Source: Arthrobacter sp. zg-Y238 (GTDB lineage: Bacteria > Actinomycetota > Actinomycetes > Actinomycetales > Micrococcaceae). Taken from it: DNA of 64,000 nucleotides. The stretch is from contig NZ_JANFLU010000011.1 in NCBI RefSeq assembly GCF_024385525.1, forward strand, positions 186,001 through 250,000, read 5' to 3'. Both the position numbers and the translations under genes were made by a program. This document shows, one piece after another, positions 9,634 to 18,076 of the stretch (position 1 is the stretch's first letter; each line of letters starts with the position of its first letter). Under the pieces are notes generated by a model that worked only from the letters and a program-made list of their open reading frames with translations, was not told where the DNA came from and ran no database searches.

Positions 9634-10827
9634 GTGGTCGATATAAGGAATAACCCCACCGCTCCCGGGGCCAGCGAACTGTTCCAGCTCCTGCGGGACG
9701 GACAGCCCCGCACCCGCAGCGAGCTGGCTGATCTGGTGGGGGTGGCCCGCTCCACCATTGCGCTGCGGCTCGAGCTGCTTATGGACCTCGGGCTCGTGGC
9801 ACCCATCGAGGATGCGGTGTCCACCGGCGGGCGGCCGTCCTCGCGGTTCGCGCTGCAGACCGGGGCGCGTGTGGTCCTGGGGGTCGACGTCGGCGCAAGC
9901 CACCTGCGTGTGGGCCTCACCGACCTGGCCGGTACAGCCTTGGCTGATGCGTCCCGCGACCTGCTGGTCAGTGACGGACCGGTTGCCGTGCTGGACACCG
10001 TGGTCGAGCTTGGGAATGCGCTTTTGGCCGAGACCGGCCGGTCCGCTGCCGAGCTGCTTGCCGTCGGCGTCGGGCTGCCCGGACCTGTGGAGCACCGCTC
10101 CGGCCGGCCGATCAACCCGCCGATCATGCCCGGCTGGCACGGTTTCGACGTGCCCGGCTACCTGCAGGAATCCTTCCACGTGCCGGTGCTGGTGGATAAC
10201 GACGTCAACGTGATGTCGATGGGGGAGCGCGAGGCGGCGTGGCCCGACGTCGAGAACCTGGTCTTCGTGAAGGTCGCCACCGGCATCGGCGCCGGGATCA
10301 TCTGCAACGGTGTCCTGCTGCGCGGCGCCGACGGGGTGGCCGGGGACATCGGGCACATCCGTGTCCCGTCCGGCGAGGACCTGCTCTGCCGGTGCGGGAA
10401 CCGCGGCTGCCTTGAAGCGCTGGCGTCAGGGCCTGCCGTGGCAGCGCGGCTGCAGGCTCATGGTCTGGCTGCCGAGGACGGGCGCGACGTCGTTGCCCTG
10501 GTCCATTCCGGCAACCACGAGGCCGTTCATGCGGTGCGGCAGGCCGGCCGCGAGGTGGGCGAGGTGCTCTCCGCGTGCCTGAGCATGCTGAACCCCGAGG
10601 TGATTGTGTTCGGCGGCTCGATGGCGCTGACCGGCGAGCATTTCATTGCCGGGGTGCGCGAGGTCGTCTATTCACGCACCATGCCGCTGGCCACCCAGCA
10701 CCTGCGGATTGTGCAGTCCTCGTCCGGGCTCGACGCCGGGATGCTCGGTGCGTCCCAGCTCGCGATCCAGCATGCGCTGTCCGCGGAGAGTGTGGAGCGG
10801 ATGCTCGCGGGGCGGGTGGGGGTTTAA
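9634..10827 (+). CDS. ROK-family transcriptional regulator
   Basis: A 397-residue protein with an N-terminal winged helix-turn-helix (RSELADLVGVARSTIALRLELL, about residues 24-46) and a C-terminal ROK sugar-kinase-like domain: DVGASHLRVGLTD phosphate-binding motif, GIGAGIICNGVLLRGADG, and the zinc-binding CRCGNRGCLE motif. Such proteins are sugar-responsive repressors. GTG 9634 is the only credible start, because an in-frame stop lies at 9604. It lies 70 bp after the permease gene and probably regulates this locus. Its stop overlaps the stop of the convergent LysR gene by four bases. Confidence 0.88.
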   Translation: MVDIRNNPTAPGASELFQLLRDGQPRTRSELADLVGVARSTIALRLELLMDLGLVAPIEDAVSTGGRPSSRFALQTGARVVLGVDVGASHLRVGLTDLAGTALADASRDLLVSDGPVAVLDTVVELGNALLAETGRSAAELLAVGVGLPGPVEHRSGRPINPPIMPGWHGFDVPGYLQESFHVPVLVDNDVNVMSMGEREAAWPDVENLVFVKVATGIGAGIICNGVLLRGADGVAGDIGHIRVPSGEDLLCRCGNRGCLEALASGPAVAARLQAHGLAAEDGRDVVALVHSGNHEAVHAVRQAGREVGEVLSACLSMLNPEVIVFGGSMALTGEHFIAGVREVVYSRTMPLATQHLRIVQSSSGLDAGMLGASQLAIQHALSAESVERMLAGRVGV

Positions 10828-11735
10828 GTTTCCGGCTCGTCCAACATCTGCACCGGCGTCGACCGGAACAGGTCGGCGACTTTCCGGACCTCCGGCGACG
10901 CAGCAGCGTTCCACGCCGCCCACGTCTCGACCTGCAGCGAATGCCCGCCCGCATCACGCGCCGTCAGCGGCACCCACTTCCACCCGGGAAAGTTGAGCCC
11001 CGCGGATGCCTCGGTGGTGAGCGCCGCATCGGCGTCGGCCAGGTCGGCAATCAATAGGCTGTGGTGGCTGAACCGCCGGAACACCCAGTGCGTACGCACC
11101 CCCTCGGCCTCGGCGGCGCTGCGCAGCTTGACCTCCTGGATACGGATTTCCCCGGCAGCGTGTGCCATCACGGTGAGGCCGTCCAGATCGAAGAGGCCCA
11201 GGACCTCCCGGGCGCTGAGCGGCGACATCGGCCGGACGGCTGCCCCGAGCGGCTGGGTGAGCAGGTGCTGCCGGTTGATGCCCTCCGCGGGTTCCGTATG
11301 CAGGAGGGCCAGGTCGATCTGGCCGGCCCGCAGCAAGCGGCTTTGTTCATCACTGCTGGCCTCATAGAGCGAAAAGCGCACCGCCAGGCCGGCGGATTCC
11401 ACGTTCTGCACGGCCGAGCGGAACCAATCATGCGGCAAACCCGGAGGAGCACCGAGCCGGATCAGTGAGCGGCCGCCCGCGGCCAACCGGACCAACTCCG
11501 GGGTGCGGTCCACCTGGGCGAGGATGGTGTCCGCGTGGGTTTTGATGACGCGCCCCAAGGTCGTCAGCGTCACGCCGCGCGGGTTCCGCTGCAGCAGGGC
11601 ACCCCCGAGTTCCTTCTCGAGCTCGGCGAGTTGCCGGCTCAGCGCCGGCTGCGTCATATGCAGTTCAGCGGCGGCCCCGCTGATGCTGCCGGTCTCCGCC
11701 GTGCGGACAAAGTATTTCAACTGCCGGATTTCCAT
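10824..11735 (-). CDS. LysR-family transcriptional regulator
   Basis: A 303-residue protein starting MEIRQLKYFVRTAETGS, a classical LysR winged helix-turn-helix start, with helix-turn-helix AELHMTQPALSRQLAELE at about residues 23-40. ATG 11735 is chosen over an upstream ATG because the conserved domain begins here and GGGGGCGGG precedes it. The remainder is the type 2 periplasmic-binding-like effector domain. It diverges from the FAD oxidoreductase/SDR/ABC transporter operon across 150 bp and is the probable activator of that operon. Confidence 0.9.
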   Translation of the reverse strand: MEIRQLKYFVRTAETGSISGAAAELHMTQPALSRQLAELEKELGGALLQRNPRGVTLTTLGRVIKTHADTILAQVDRTPELVRLAAGGRSLIRLGAPPGLPHDWFRSAVQNVESAGLAVRFSLYEASSDEQSRLLRAGQIDLALLHTEPAEGINRQHLLTQPLGAAVRPMSPLSAREVLGLFDLDGLTVMAHAAGEIRIQEVKLRSAAEAEGVRTHWVFRRFSHHSLLIADLADADAALTTEASAGLNFPGWKWVPLTARDAGGHSLQVETWAAWNAAASPEVRKVADLFRSTPVQMLDEPET

Positions 11736-11839
11736 GTTCCCGCCCCCTGCGACCCTGGGATACCCAAAAGGCATACCGACAGGCACTTTTAGGCATTTGA
11801 TTTATGTGTACAAGTGGACCATGGTTCTTATGTGCTTGG

Positions 11840-11855
11840 TGTGACTCAACTCACT
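11840..11855. promoter_or_regulatory. CRP/GlxR-like operator upstream of the FAD oxidoreductase operon
   Basis: TGTGA-CTCAAC-TCACT matches nine of the ten specified bases of the TGTGA-N6-TCACA consensus. It lies 31-46 bp upstream of ATG 11886 and would overlap the promoter. A similar box lies in the sugar-transporter promoter region. Confidence 0.45.
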
Positions 11856-11885
11856 CCGTGATTCACCTGCAATCTAAGGATTTTG

Positions 11886-13145
11886 ATGACTTCCCTTTCC
11901 ACCACCGCAACCTACGACGTCGTCGTTGTGGGTGGCGGGGCCGCCGGCGTGGCGGCCGCTGTCAGCGCTGCCCGCACCGGAGCCAGCGTCTGCCTCATCG
12001 AGCAATACGGATTCCTCGGGGGAGCGGCAACCAACAGCTCGGTCCTGGCCTACTGCGGATTCTTTGACCAGACCAGGGAACAGGTGGTGCGCGGCATCGG
12101 ACAGGACTTCCTGGACGAGCTGGAACGCCAGGAACTCCTGCACTTCGAGACCTCGCCCGCCACGGGAAACACCATCGTGGTCCTCGATCTGGAAACCACT
12201 AAGTCGGTGCTGGACCAGTTGGTCCGCTTGGCCGGCGTCGACGTCCTGTTCCACAGCACCCTCGTAGCCGCGGATACCGACGCCGGCGGAATCAGTGCCG
12301 TGCATGTGGTGCACCGCGGCGGCAACCTGCATCTTTCCGCCAGTGCGTTTGTGGACTGCAGCGGGGATGGCGCGCTGCTGCAGGCCGCCGGCGCCGAGTT
12401 CCAGCTCTCGCCGACCGAACGCCGCCAGGCCAGCACCCTGGTGATGCGGGTCGGCGGCGTCGGCGAAGATGCGGACCTGTCCACCGCGGCCATGGATGAC
12501 GCCTTCGCCGCCTACGGCAAAACCACCGGAGAGATCCTCACCCGGAGCAACGGCACCTGCGTACGGATGCCCCGTTCACGCGAGCTGATGCTCCTGCTCG
12601 CGGACGAATACGTGGACGTCCTGGACGTGCACGAAATCTCCCGCGCCGAACAGGACGGCCGAGTCAAGGCCCGGCACTACCTCGAGGCCCTGAAGGCGGG
12701 CATGCGCGGCTGGTCCGGCGCGTACCTGGCCTCCACCGGTCCGCAGATCGGCATCCGGGAAGCCCGCCGGATGAAGGGCCGCGAAAGCGTAACCGCCGAG
12801 GACGTCCTGACTGCTCGGCGTCGTCCGACCGACGGAATTGCGCGGTGCGGCTGGCCGATGGAGGACCATGCGACCCCAGGCGCCACCACCTACAGCGCCA
12901 TCAAGGACCGCAAGTGGTACGACATCCCTTACGGGGCCGTGACCAGCGCCAATATCCCCAACCTCTGGGGCGCCGGCCGGCTCACCAGCAGTGACAGCCG
13001 CTCGTTTGCCTCGCTGCGGGTGATGGGCACCTCGTTCGCCACCGGGCATGCGGCTGGCCTGGCGGCATCACTTCATAGTTCCACCGGCAGCGTGGACGTT
13101 TCCAAGCTGCGCGGACTGCTTCAAGACCAGGGGGCACTGCTGTGA
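11886..13145 (+). CDS. FAD-dependent oxidoreductase (FAD_oxidored family)
   Basis: A 419-residue protein; ATG 11886 has AAGGA ten bases upstream. The N-terminus has the dinucleotide-binding motif VVVVGGGAAGVAAAVSAARTG followed by a terminal acidic residue (CLIEQYG), then FLGGAATNS, typical of the FAD_oxidored proteins often annotated next to sugar-acid genes. FVDCSGDGALL near residue 155 and the C-terminal NLWGAGRLTSSD with FATGHAAGLAA form the second part of the FAD site. It is the first gene of a plus-strand operon with an SDR and an ABC transporter. The substrate is unknown; context suggests oxidation of an imported organic acid or sulfonate-like compound. Confidence 0.82.
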   Translation: MTSLSTTATYDVVVVGGGAAGVAAAVSAARTGASVCLIEQYGFLGGAATNSSVLAYCGFFDQTREQVVRGIGQDFLDELERQELLHFETSPATGNTIVVLDLETTKSVLDQLVRLAGVDVLFHSTLVAADTDAGGISAVHVVHRGGNLHLSASAFVDCSGDGALLQAAGAEFQLSPTERRQASTLVMRVGGVGEDADLSTAAMDDAFAAYGKTTGEILTRSNGTCVRMPRSRELMLLLADEYVDVLDVHEISRAEQDGRVKARHYLEALKAGMRGWSGAYLASTGPQIGIREARRMKGRESVTAEDVLTARRRPTDGIARCGWPMEDHATPGATTYSAIKDRKWYDIPYGAVTSANIPNLWGAGRLTSSDSRSFASLRVMGTSFATGHAAGLAASLHSSTGSVDVSKLRGLLQDQGALL

Positions 13146-13987
13146 GTATTAACCCGGACACCAAACGGATTGCCGTCACCGGTGCCGCCGGCAGCCTGGC
13201 CCGGGACATCATTCCCCGGCTGGCCGACGCCGGCTACTCCATGGTCTGCGTGGACCGGACACCGCCGGCCGAATCCTTCGGGCAGGACTGGGTGCTCACC
13301 GAGGTTGCCGACACCGGGGCGCTCGTGGAAGCGTTCCGCGGATGCGGCGCCGTCATCCACCTGGCGGGGATTCCGCTGGAAGATGACTGGGACCGGATCC
13401 TGACCGCGAATATCGACGGCACCCATTCCGTCCTGGAAGCCGCCCACATGGCCGGGGTGCCGCGGGCGATCCTCGCCAGCTCCATCCACGCCGCCGGGTT
13501 CACCCCGGTACCTCCGGCCGGCGACTTCGTTCCGGACAACACACCGGTGCGGCCGAACACTCTGTACGGCGTCTCGAAGGCGGCGGTGGAAGCGCTGGGC
13601 AGCTACTATTCCGACCGCTTCGGCATGGACGTAATCTGCCTGCGCATCGCGTCCCGGTTCGACCGGCCGCGGGACGTCCGGATGTTGAGCACCTGGCTGT
13701 CGCCCGACGACGCCGCCCGCCTCTTTACGGCAGCCCTGACAGATTCAGGGAACGGATTTCGGATTGTCTGGGGGGTTTCAGCCAACACCCGAAGCTATCT
13801 CTCGCCGGACGCCGGGGCCGCCCTCGGCTATGTTCCCCAAGACGACGCAGAAAGCTACGCCGGAGACCTGACCGGCCCGGCCGCACCGGCTTCCGCCGAA
13901 GAGTCCGACTGGGACCGTCAGTTCATCGGCGGCGTCTTCTGCTCACCGCGTCCTCCCCGCCAGCCCAGCATGCATCCCTCCACATGA
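13142..13987 (+). CDS. NAD-dependent epimerase/dehydratase, uronate-dehydrogenase-like (SDR)
   Basis: A 281-residue extended short-chain dehydrogenase. The N-terminus has the TGAAGSLA nucleotide-binding loop, then DVVH-like GAVIHLAGIP and the catalytic pair YGVSK (about residue 143) after the ASSIHAAGF serine segment. The arrangement resembles uronate dehydrogenases, which oxidise uronic acids to aldarolactones with NAD. GTG 13142 overlaps the stop of the FAD oxidoreductase (GTGA) and its own stop overlaps ATG codons before the ABC ATPase gene, so the genes are translationally coupled. Confidence 0.78.
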   Translation: MSINPDTKRIAVTGAAGSLARDIIPRLADAGYSMVCVDRTPPAESFGQDWVLTEVADTGALVEAFRGCGAVIHLAGIPLEDDWDRILTANIDGTHSVLEAAHMAGVPRAILASSIHAAGFTPVPPAGDFVPDNTPVRPNTLYGVSKAAVEALGSYYSDRFGMDVICLRIASRFDRPRDVRMLSTWLSPDDAARLFTAALTDSGNGFRIVWGVSANTRSYLSPDAGAALGYVPQDDAESYAGDLTGPAAPASAEESDWDRQFIGGVFCSPRPPRQPSMHPST

Positions 13988-14001
13988 TGAGGAATTTCGA
14001 A

Positions 14002-14796
14002 ATGACACAAGCTCCACCCGAGGTTCGCTACGCGTTCGAGGTCGACTCGGTCCATAAGGTCTTCACCGGATCGCAGAACGTGCACGCCCTTGATGACATC
14101 AACCTCAAGCTGAAAGAGGGCTCCTTTACCTGCATCGTCGGCCCGTCCGGCTGCGGGAAGTCCACCCTGCTCCGGATCCTGGGGGAACTGGAAACGGCTA
14201 CCACGGGCACGGTCACCCGGAACGTTTCCGCGGAGAAGGTGCCGGCGTCGGCCTTTGTCTTCCAGGAACACGGGGTGTTCCCGTGGTTCAACGTCCTGCA
14301 GAACGTAGCCTTTGGCGAGCACATGGCCGGCGTCGGCAAGCGTGAACGCCTCGAACACGCCCGGCACTGGATTGCGGAAGCCGGCCTCACCGGTTTCGAG
14401 GAAAGCTATCCGCACCAGCTCTCGGGCGGGATGCGCCAGCGCATTGCCATTGCCCGGGCCTTTGCCACCGGATCCCCGGCACTGCTCATGGACGAGCCGC
14501 TCGGAGCCCTGGACGCGCAGACCCGCATGCTGATGCAGGAACAACTGGTCCGGCTGTGGGAACTGGAACGCAAGACCGTTGTCCTGGTGACGCACTCCAT
14601 CGACGAGGCCCTCCTGCTCGGCGACCAGATCGTGATGATGTCCGCCCGCCCCGGCCGCGTCAAGGAGATCATCGACGTGCCCTTCGGACGTCCCCGCAGC
14701 ATGGAAATCGAGGGCACCAGCGAATTCGGCTCCATGAAGCAGGACATCTGGGACTCCCTCCGCGACGAGGTACAAGCATCTTTGAGGTTCTCCTAA
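14002..14796 (+). CDS. ABC transporter ATP-binding protein (nitrate/sulfonate/taurine type)
   Basis: A protein of about 264 residues with Walker A GPSGCGKST, Q-loop FQEHGVFPW, signature LSGGMRQRI and Walker B LLMDEPLGALD. This is the SsuB/TauB/NrtD family that energises uptake of sulfonates, nitrate or related small anions. ATG 14002 is preferred because GAGG lies nine bases upstream; ATGs at 13984 and 13987 overlap the previous stop and are alternatives. It is followed without a gap by its permease gene (TAATG). Confidence 0.9.
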   Translation: MTQAPPEVRYAFEVDSVHKVFTGSQNVHALDDINLKLKEGSFTCIVGPSGCGKSTLLRILGELETATTGTVTRNVSAEKVPASAFVFQEHGVFPWFNVLQNVAFGEHMAGVGKRERLEHARHWIAEAGLTGFEESYPHQLSGGMRQRIAIARAFATGSPALLMDEPLGALDAQTRMLMQEQLVRLWELERKTVVLVTHSIDEALLLGDQIVMMSARPGRVKEIIDVPFGRPRSMEIEGTSEFGSMKQDIWDSLRDEVQASLRFS

Positions 14797-15662
14797 TGAC
14801 TAACACTGCAACTGCCCCCAAGACCACGGACTCCTCCGAGCTCGACGGTGCCATCCGCCGCGAGTACAAGCAGGTCGTCCGCCTGCGCTACCGCGACATC
14901 TTGCTGTCCACCCTGACACCGCTGCTGCTCCTGGCTCTATGGGAGGTGGCCGCCCGGAACGGTGCCCTGGACGCCCGGCTCTTCACCCCGCCGAGCCTCA
15001 TCGCCGAGCAGGCCTGGAAGATGACCCTGAGCGGCGAGCTGTGGCAGCACACCTCGGCCACGATGGTCCGGCTACTGCTGGGCTTCGTGCTGGGCGCCGT
15101 CGCCGGCATCCTGGCCGGTCTGCTGATGGGCGTCTGGCGGCCGGTGCGCGCCGCGTTGGGGCCGACCTTCACCGCCCTGTATGCCCTGCCGAAAATCGCC
15201 ATTGTTCCGCTGCTGCTGCTGATCTTCGGGCTGACGGAAACCCCCAAGGTGCTCTCCGTCGCCATATCCGTGTTCTTCGTAATGCAGATCAACACCCTGG
15301 CCGGCATTGTCCAGATCGACAGCCGGGTGCTGGAAGCGGCCCGGGCGTACAAGGCCAGCGGATTGAAGCTCTTCCGCTACGTACTGCTTCCCGGCGCAAC
15401 TCCGGCGATTATGACGGGCCTCCGCGTGGCCGCGGGAATGTCCGTTATCGTGATCACCGCCGTCGAGTTTGTCGCCTCCAACAACGGCCTGGGCTATCTC
15501 ATCTGGAACTCCTGGCAGCTGTTCCAGCCCAGCAAAATGTACGTCGGCCTCATTGTGGTGTCCCTGGTGGGCGCATCGGTGACGGCGCTCATCATCCTTC
15601 TTGAACGGGCTGCCCTGCCCTGGAAATACTCATCCGGATCAAAGAAGAAAGATCAAAAATGA
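14796..15662 (+). CDS. ABC transporter permease (SsuC/TauC type)
   Basis: A 288-residue integral membrane protein with about six hydrophobic segments. It contains the EAARAYKASGLKLFRYVLLPGATPAIMTGLR cytoplasmic loop, the EAA-type ATPase contact typical of binding-protein-dependent permeases. ATG 14796 shares its A with the TAA of the ATPase gene. A much longer in-frame reading from 14556 overlaps the ATPase gene and lacks similarity to the family, so I reject it. The stop overlaps the binding-protein start (ATGA). Confidence 0.9.
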   Translation: MTNTATAPKTTDSSELDGAIRREYKQVVRLRYRDILLSTLTPLLLLALWEVAARNGALDARLFTPPSLIAEQAWKMTLSGELWQHTSATMVRLLLGFVLGAVAGILAGLLMGVWRPVRAALGPTFTALYALPKIAIVPLLLLIFGLTETPKVLSVAISVFFVMQINTLAGIVQIDSRVLEAARAYKASGLKLFRYVLLPGATPAIMTGLRVAAGMSVIVITAVEFVASNNGLGYLIWNSWQLFQPSKMYVGLIVVSLVGASVTALIILLERAALPWKYSSGSKKKDQK

Positions 15663-16675
15663 AAAAACACCTCAAGGTCCTGGCAGCAACGGTGCTGGCC
15701 GGACTGACCCTCTCCGCCTGCGGCGCGGACTCGGGCTCCTCTTCCTCCGACGAGGGGACAACGGAAACCGCAACGGTGAAGGTCGGAATTGTGCAGCTGC
15801 CGATTTTCGCACCGATTTATGTCGCTGAAGCGAAGGGCTACTTCGACGAAGCGGGCCTGGACGTCCAGCTCGAAACCGTGAAGTCCGGTCAGGACGCGGT
15901 GCCGCTGGCATCCAGCGGAAAGCTCGACGTCGTTGCCGCCGGCTTCTCCGCCGGCATGTTCAGTGCCATTGCAACCGGCCTGGACATCAAGGTTGTGGCA
16001 TCCATGGGTGTCAGCGACGGCGACACCGAGAAGAGCCCGACCGACCTGGTGGTTTCCAAGGCCAAAGTGGATTCCGGTGATATCACCAGCATCGCTGACC
16101 TGAAGGGCAAGAAGATCGGTGCTGCCGGCGGTGCGGGCGGCACGGGTGCCTTCCTGCTCAGCCTGGCCCTCGAAGAGGAAGGCCTGACCATCAACGACGT
16201 CGAGATTGTGAACCTCGGCAACCCGGACATGCCGACGGCGCTGGCCAACGGCAGCCTGGACGCCGGCCTGATTTCGGCTCCCTTCTCCACGCTGGCCATC
16301 GAAGACGGCACCGGCGTATCCATGGCAGTCCCGCCGGCCGGAACTTCCGGCACCGGCATGCTGTACGGCGGCCAGTTCGCGGACACCGAGAACGCACAGA
16401 AGTTCTTCGATGCTGTCGCCCGTGCTGCAAAGGACCTGCAGGGAGAGGACCGCTACTCGGACGAGAACCTGAAGATCATTGCCGAGGCGACGGGACAGAC
16501 GGTCGAGGAACTGAAATCCGTTCCGCTCTACACCTGGATGCCGAATCTGGAGCCGCTGCCTGAGCAGCTGGAGGGCATGGAAGCCGTCTGGATGGAATCC
16601 GGTGCCATTGAGTACGAGGAAGCCATCAAGCAGGACACCTATATCGATTCATCCTTCTCCGAGAAGACGTCCTAA
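15659..16675 (+). CDS. ABC transporter substrate-binding lipoprotein (NMT1/SsuA-like)
   Basis: A 338-residue protein with a lipoprotein signal peptide (MKKHLKVLAATVLAG, lipobox LSAC near residue 21) and the NMT1/SsuA-like fold: KVGIVQLPIFAPIYVAEAKGYF, then SGQDAVPLASSGKLDVVAAG, and DLKGKKIGAAGGAGGTGAF. Such proteins bind sulfonates, pyrimidine precursors or other small organic molecules. It is the last gene of the operon that starts with the FAD oxidoreductase and is followed by a hairpin terminator. Confidence 0.9.
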   Translation: MKKHLKVLAATVLAGLTLSACGADSGSSSSDEGTTETATVKVGIVQLPIFAPIYVAEAKGYFDEAGLDVQLETVKSGQDAVPLASSGKLDVVAAGFSAGMFSAIATGLDIKVVASMGVSDGDTEKSPTDLVVSKAKVDSGDITSIADLKGKKIGAAGGAGGTGAFLLSLALEEEGLTINDVEIVNLGNPDMPTALANGSLDAGLISAPFSTLAIEDGTGVSMAVPPAGTSGTGMLYGGQFADTENAQKFFDAVARAAKDLQGEDRYSDENLKIIAEATGQTVEELKSVPLYTWMPNLEPLPEQLEGMEAVWMESGAIEYEEAIKQDTYIDSSFSEKTS

Positions 16676-16694
16676 CTACATCCGTTTGGCAATC

Positions 16695-16729
16695 ACAGCG
16701 GCATTCCGGGAAACCCGGGGTGCCGCTGT
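16695..16729 (+). terminator. Intrinsic terminator after the FAD/SDR/ABC operon
   Basis: A 16-bp stem (16695-16710 with 16714-16729, two G-T wobbles) with an AAA loop begins 20 bp after the last stop of the operon and is followed by a short T-rich stretch (CTTGTCTGGTT). Confidence 0.75.
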
Positions 16730-16798
16730 CTTGTCTGGTTGCCGCATAAACTGTGGGTGCCTAACCCTTGATCCGGACAACCGAGAGAAGCGCGCCTC

Positions 16799-17968
16799 AT
16801 GATCACAACCCCCATTACGCCCTCCCTTGTTCGTGGTGCGGCGGAGCTGGAAACGACACCCCGCGGTCTGCGGCCACACCGGCTGCCAGCTTCGGTGCGT
16901 ACCCGGTTCCCCGATCCACAGCTGATGATGGCGGAAAGCCAGCCGTCCGGTGTCCGGCTGGTTTCCTCGACGACGGCGGAGGTCCTGGCGGTTGTGACGC
17001 ATCCGTCCCGGGTGGTTTACCGTGGCGCGGACCGGCCCAGAGGCTTTGTTGACCTGGTGGTCGACGGGAAACTGCTCGAGAGTGACGAGCTCACCGGCGG
17101 CGACTACGTCGAGGTGGATATGTCGACCGGGGCGGCGACTCCGTTTGAGGGGCCGTCGCATACCAGCGTGTTTCGGCTGCCTGCCGGCGAAAAGGTTGTG
17201 GAGGTTTGGCTTCCGCACAATGAGGCCGTCGAACTCGTGGAACTGCGCTCGGATGCTCCCGTGGCGCCGTATTCCTCGGGCAAGCCCGTTTGGTTGCACC
17301 ACGGAAGCTCCATCAGTCATGGTTCAAATGCGGCAACGCCGTCTCAGATCTGGCCTGTGATTGCGGCCCACCTCGGCGGCGTCGAACTCCATAATCTTGG
17401 CCTGGGTGGCAGTGCTCTGGTGGATCCGTTCACGGCGCAGGTTATGCGCGATACCCCCGCCGATCTCATCAGCGTGAAGCTGGGCATCAACGTGGTGAAT
17501 ATGGATTCCATGCGGCTGCGTGCCTTTGTGCCTGCGGTGCACGGATTCCTCGACACCCTCCGGGAGGGGCATCCGGAGACGCCGTTGGTGCTTATTTCGC
17601 CCATCTTCTGCGGCATCCATGAAGATACTCCGGGGCCTGGCGCCTTTGATCCGGCGTCGTTCGGGACGGATCAGGTGAAGTTCGTTGCTACCGGTTCGCC
17701 GGAGGGCGTGGCTGCGGGCCAACTGACGCTGCGGGTGATCCGCGAGGCGTTGGAGTCGCTGGTGGAGCGCCGGGCAGATGATCCGAACCTGTACTTCCTG
17801 GACGGACTGACTCTTTACGGTGCGGAGGACGCCGAGGTGCATCCGCTGCCTGACGCTCTGCATCCGGATACGGCTACGCACCGGTTGATGGGGGAACGGT
17901 TTGCGGAGTATGCGTTTGCGGCGGAGGGGCCGTTTGGGCAGGTGCGTGGGGCCGGGGAGTTAGCGTAG
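16799..17968 (+). CDS. SGNH/GDSL-type hydrolase (esterase/lipase-like)
   Basis: A 389-residue protein. The N-terminal 165 residues form a beta-rich carbohydrate-binding-like region; the C-terminal SGNH hydrolase domain has the block I serine in HHGSSISHGSNA (about residue 170), a glycine in block II (LGLGGSALVD), an asparagine in block III (KLGINVVNMD) and the DxxH of block V (PDALHPDT). Predicted to hydrolyse an ester, perhaps an acyl or acetyl group on a carbohydrate. ATG 16799 has GAGAAG upstream. It stands alone after the terminator of the ABC operon and has no signal peptide, so it is probably cytoplasmic. Confidence 0.82.
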   Translation: MITTPITPSLVRGAAELETTPRGLRPHRLPASVRTRFPDPQLMMAESQPSGVRLVSSTTAEVLAVVTHPSRVVYRGADRPRGFVDLVVDGKLLESDELTGGDYVEVDMSTGAATPFEGPSHTSVFRLPAGEKVVEVWLPHNEAVELVELRSDAPVAPYSSGKPVWLHHGSSISHGSNAATPSQIWPVIAAHLGGVELHNLGLGGSALVDPFTAQVMRDTPADLISVKLGINVVNMDSMRLRAFVPAVHGFLDTLREGHPETPLVLISPIFCGIHEDTPGPGAFDPASFGTDQVKFVATGSPEGVAAGQLTLRVIREALESLVERRADDPNLYFLDGLTLYGAEDAEVHPLPDALHPDTATHRLMGERFAEYAFAAEGPFGQVRGAGELA

Positions 17969-18076
17969 GGAGAGTAACGATGAAGTACGCGCCGCCGAGA
18001 AGCCGGTGCATGCACCTGTAGAAATTCGAGTTCCTTCGGATTGTCCCGGAATGAGGCGTCCCGCACGGGTGACTTT

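Noticed and set aside
14556-14795. Extended start for the ABC permease inside the ATPase gene
   Set aside because: The extension overlaps an essential ATPase gene in another frame, and the permease has a natural start at 14796 coupled to the ATPase stop.
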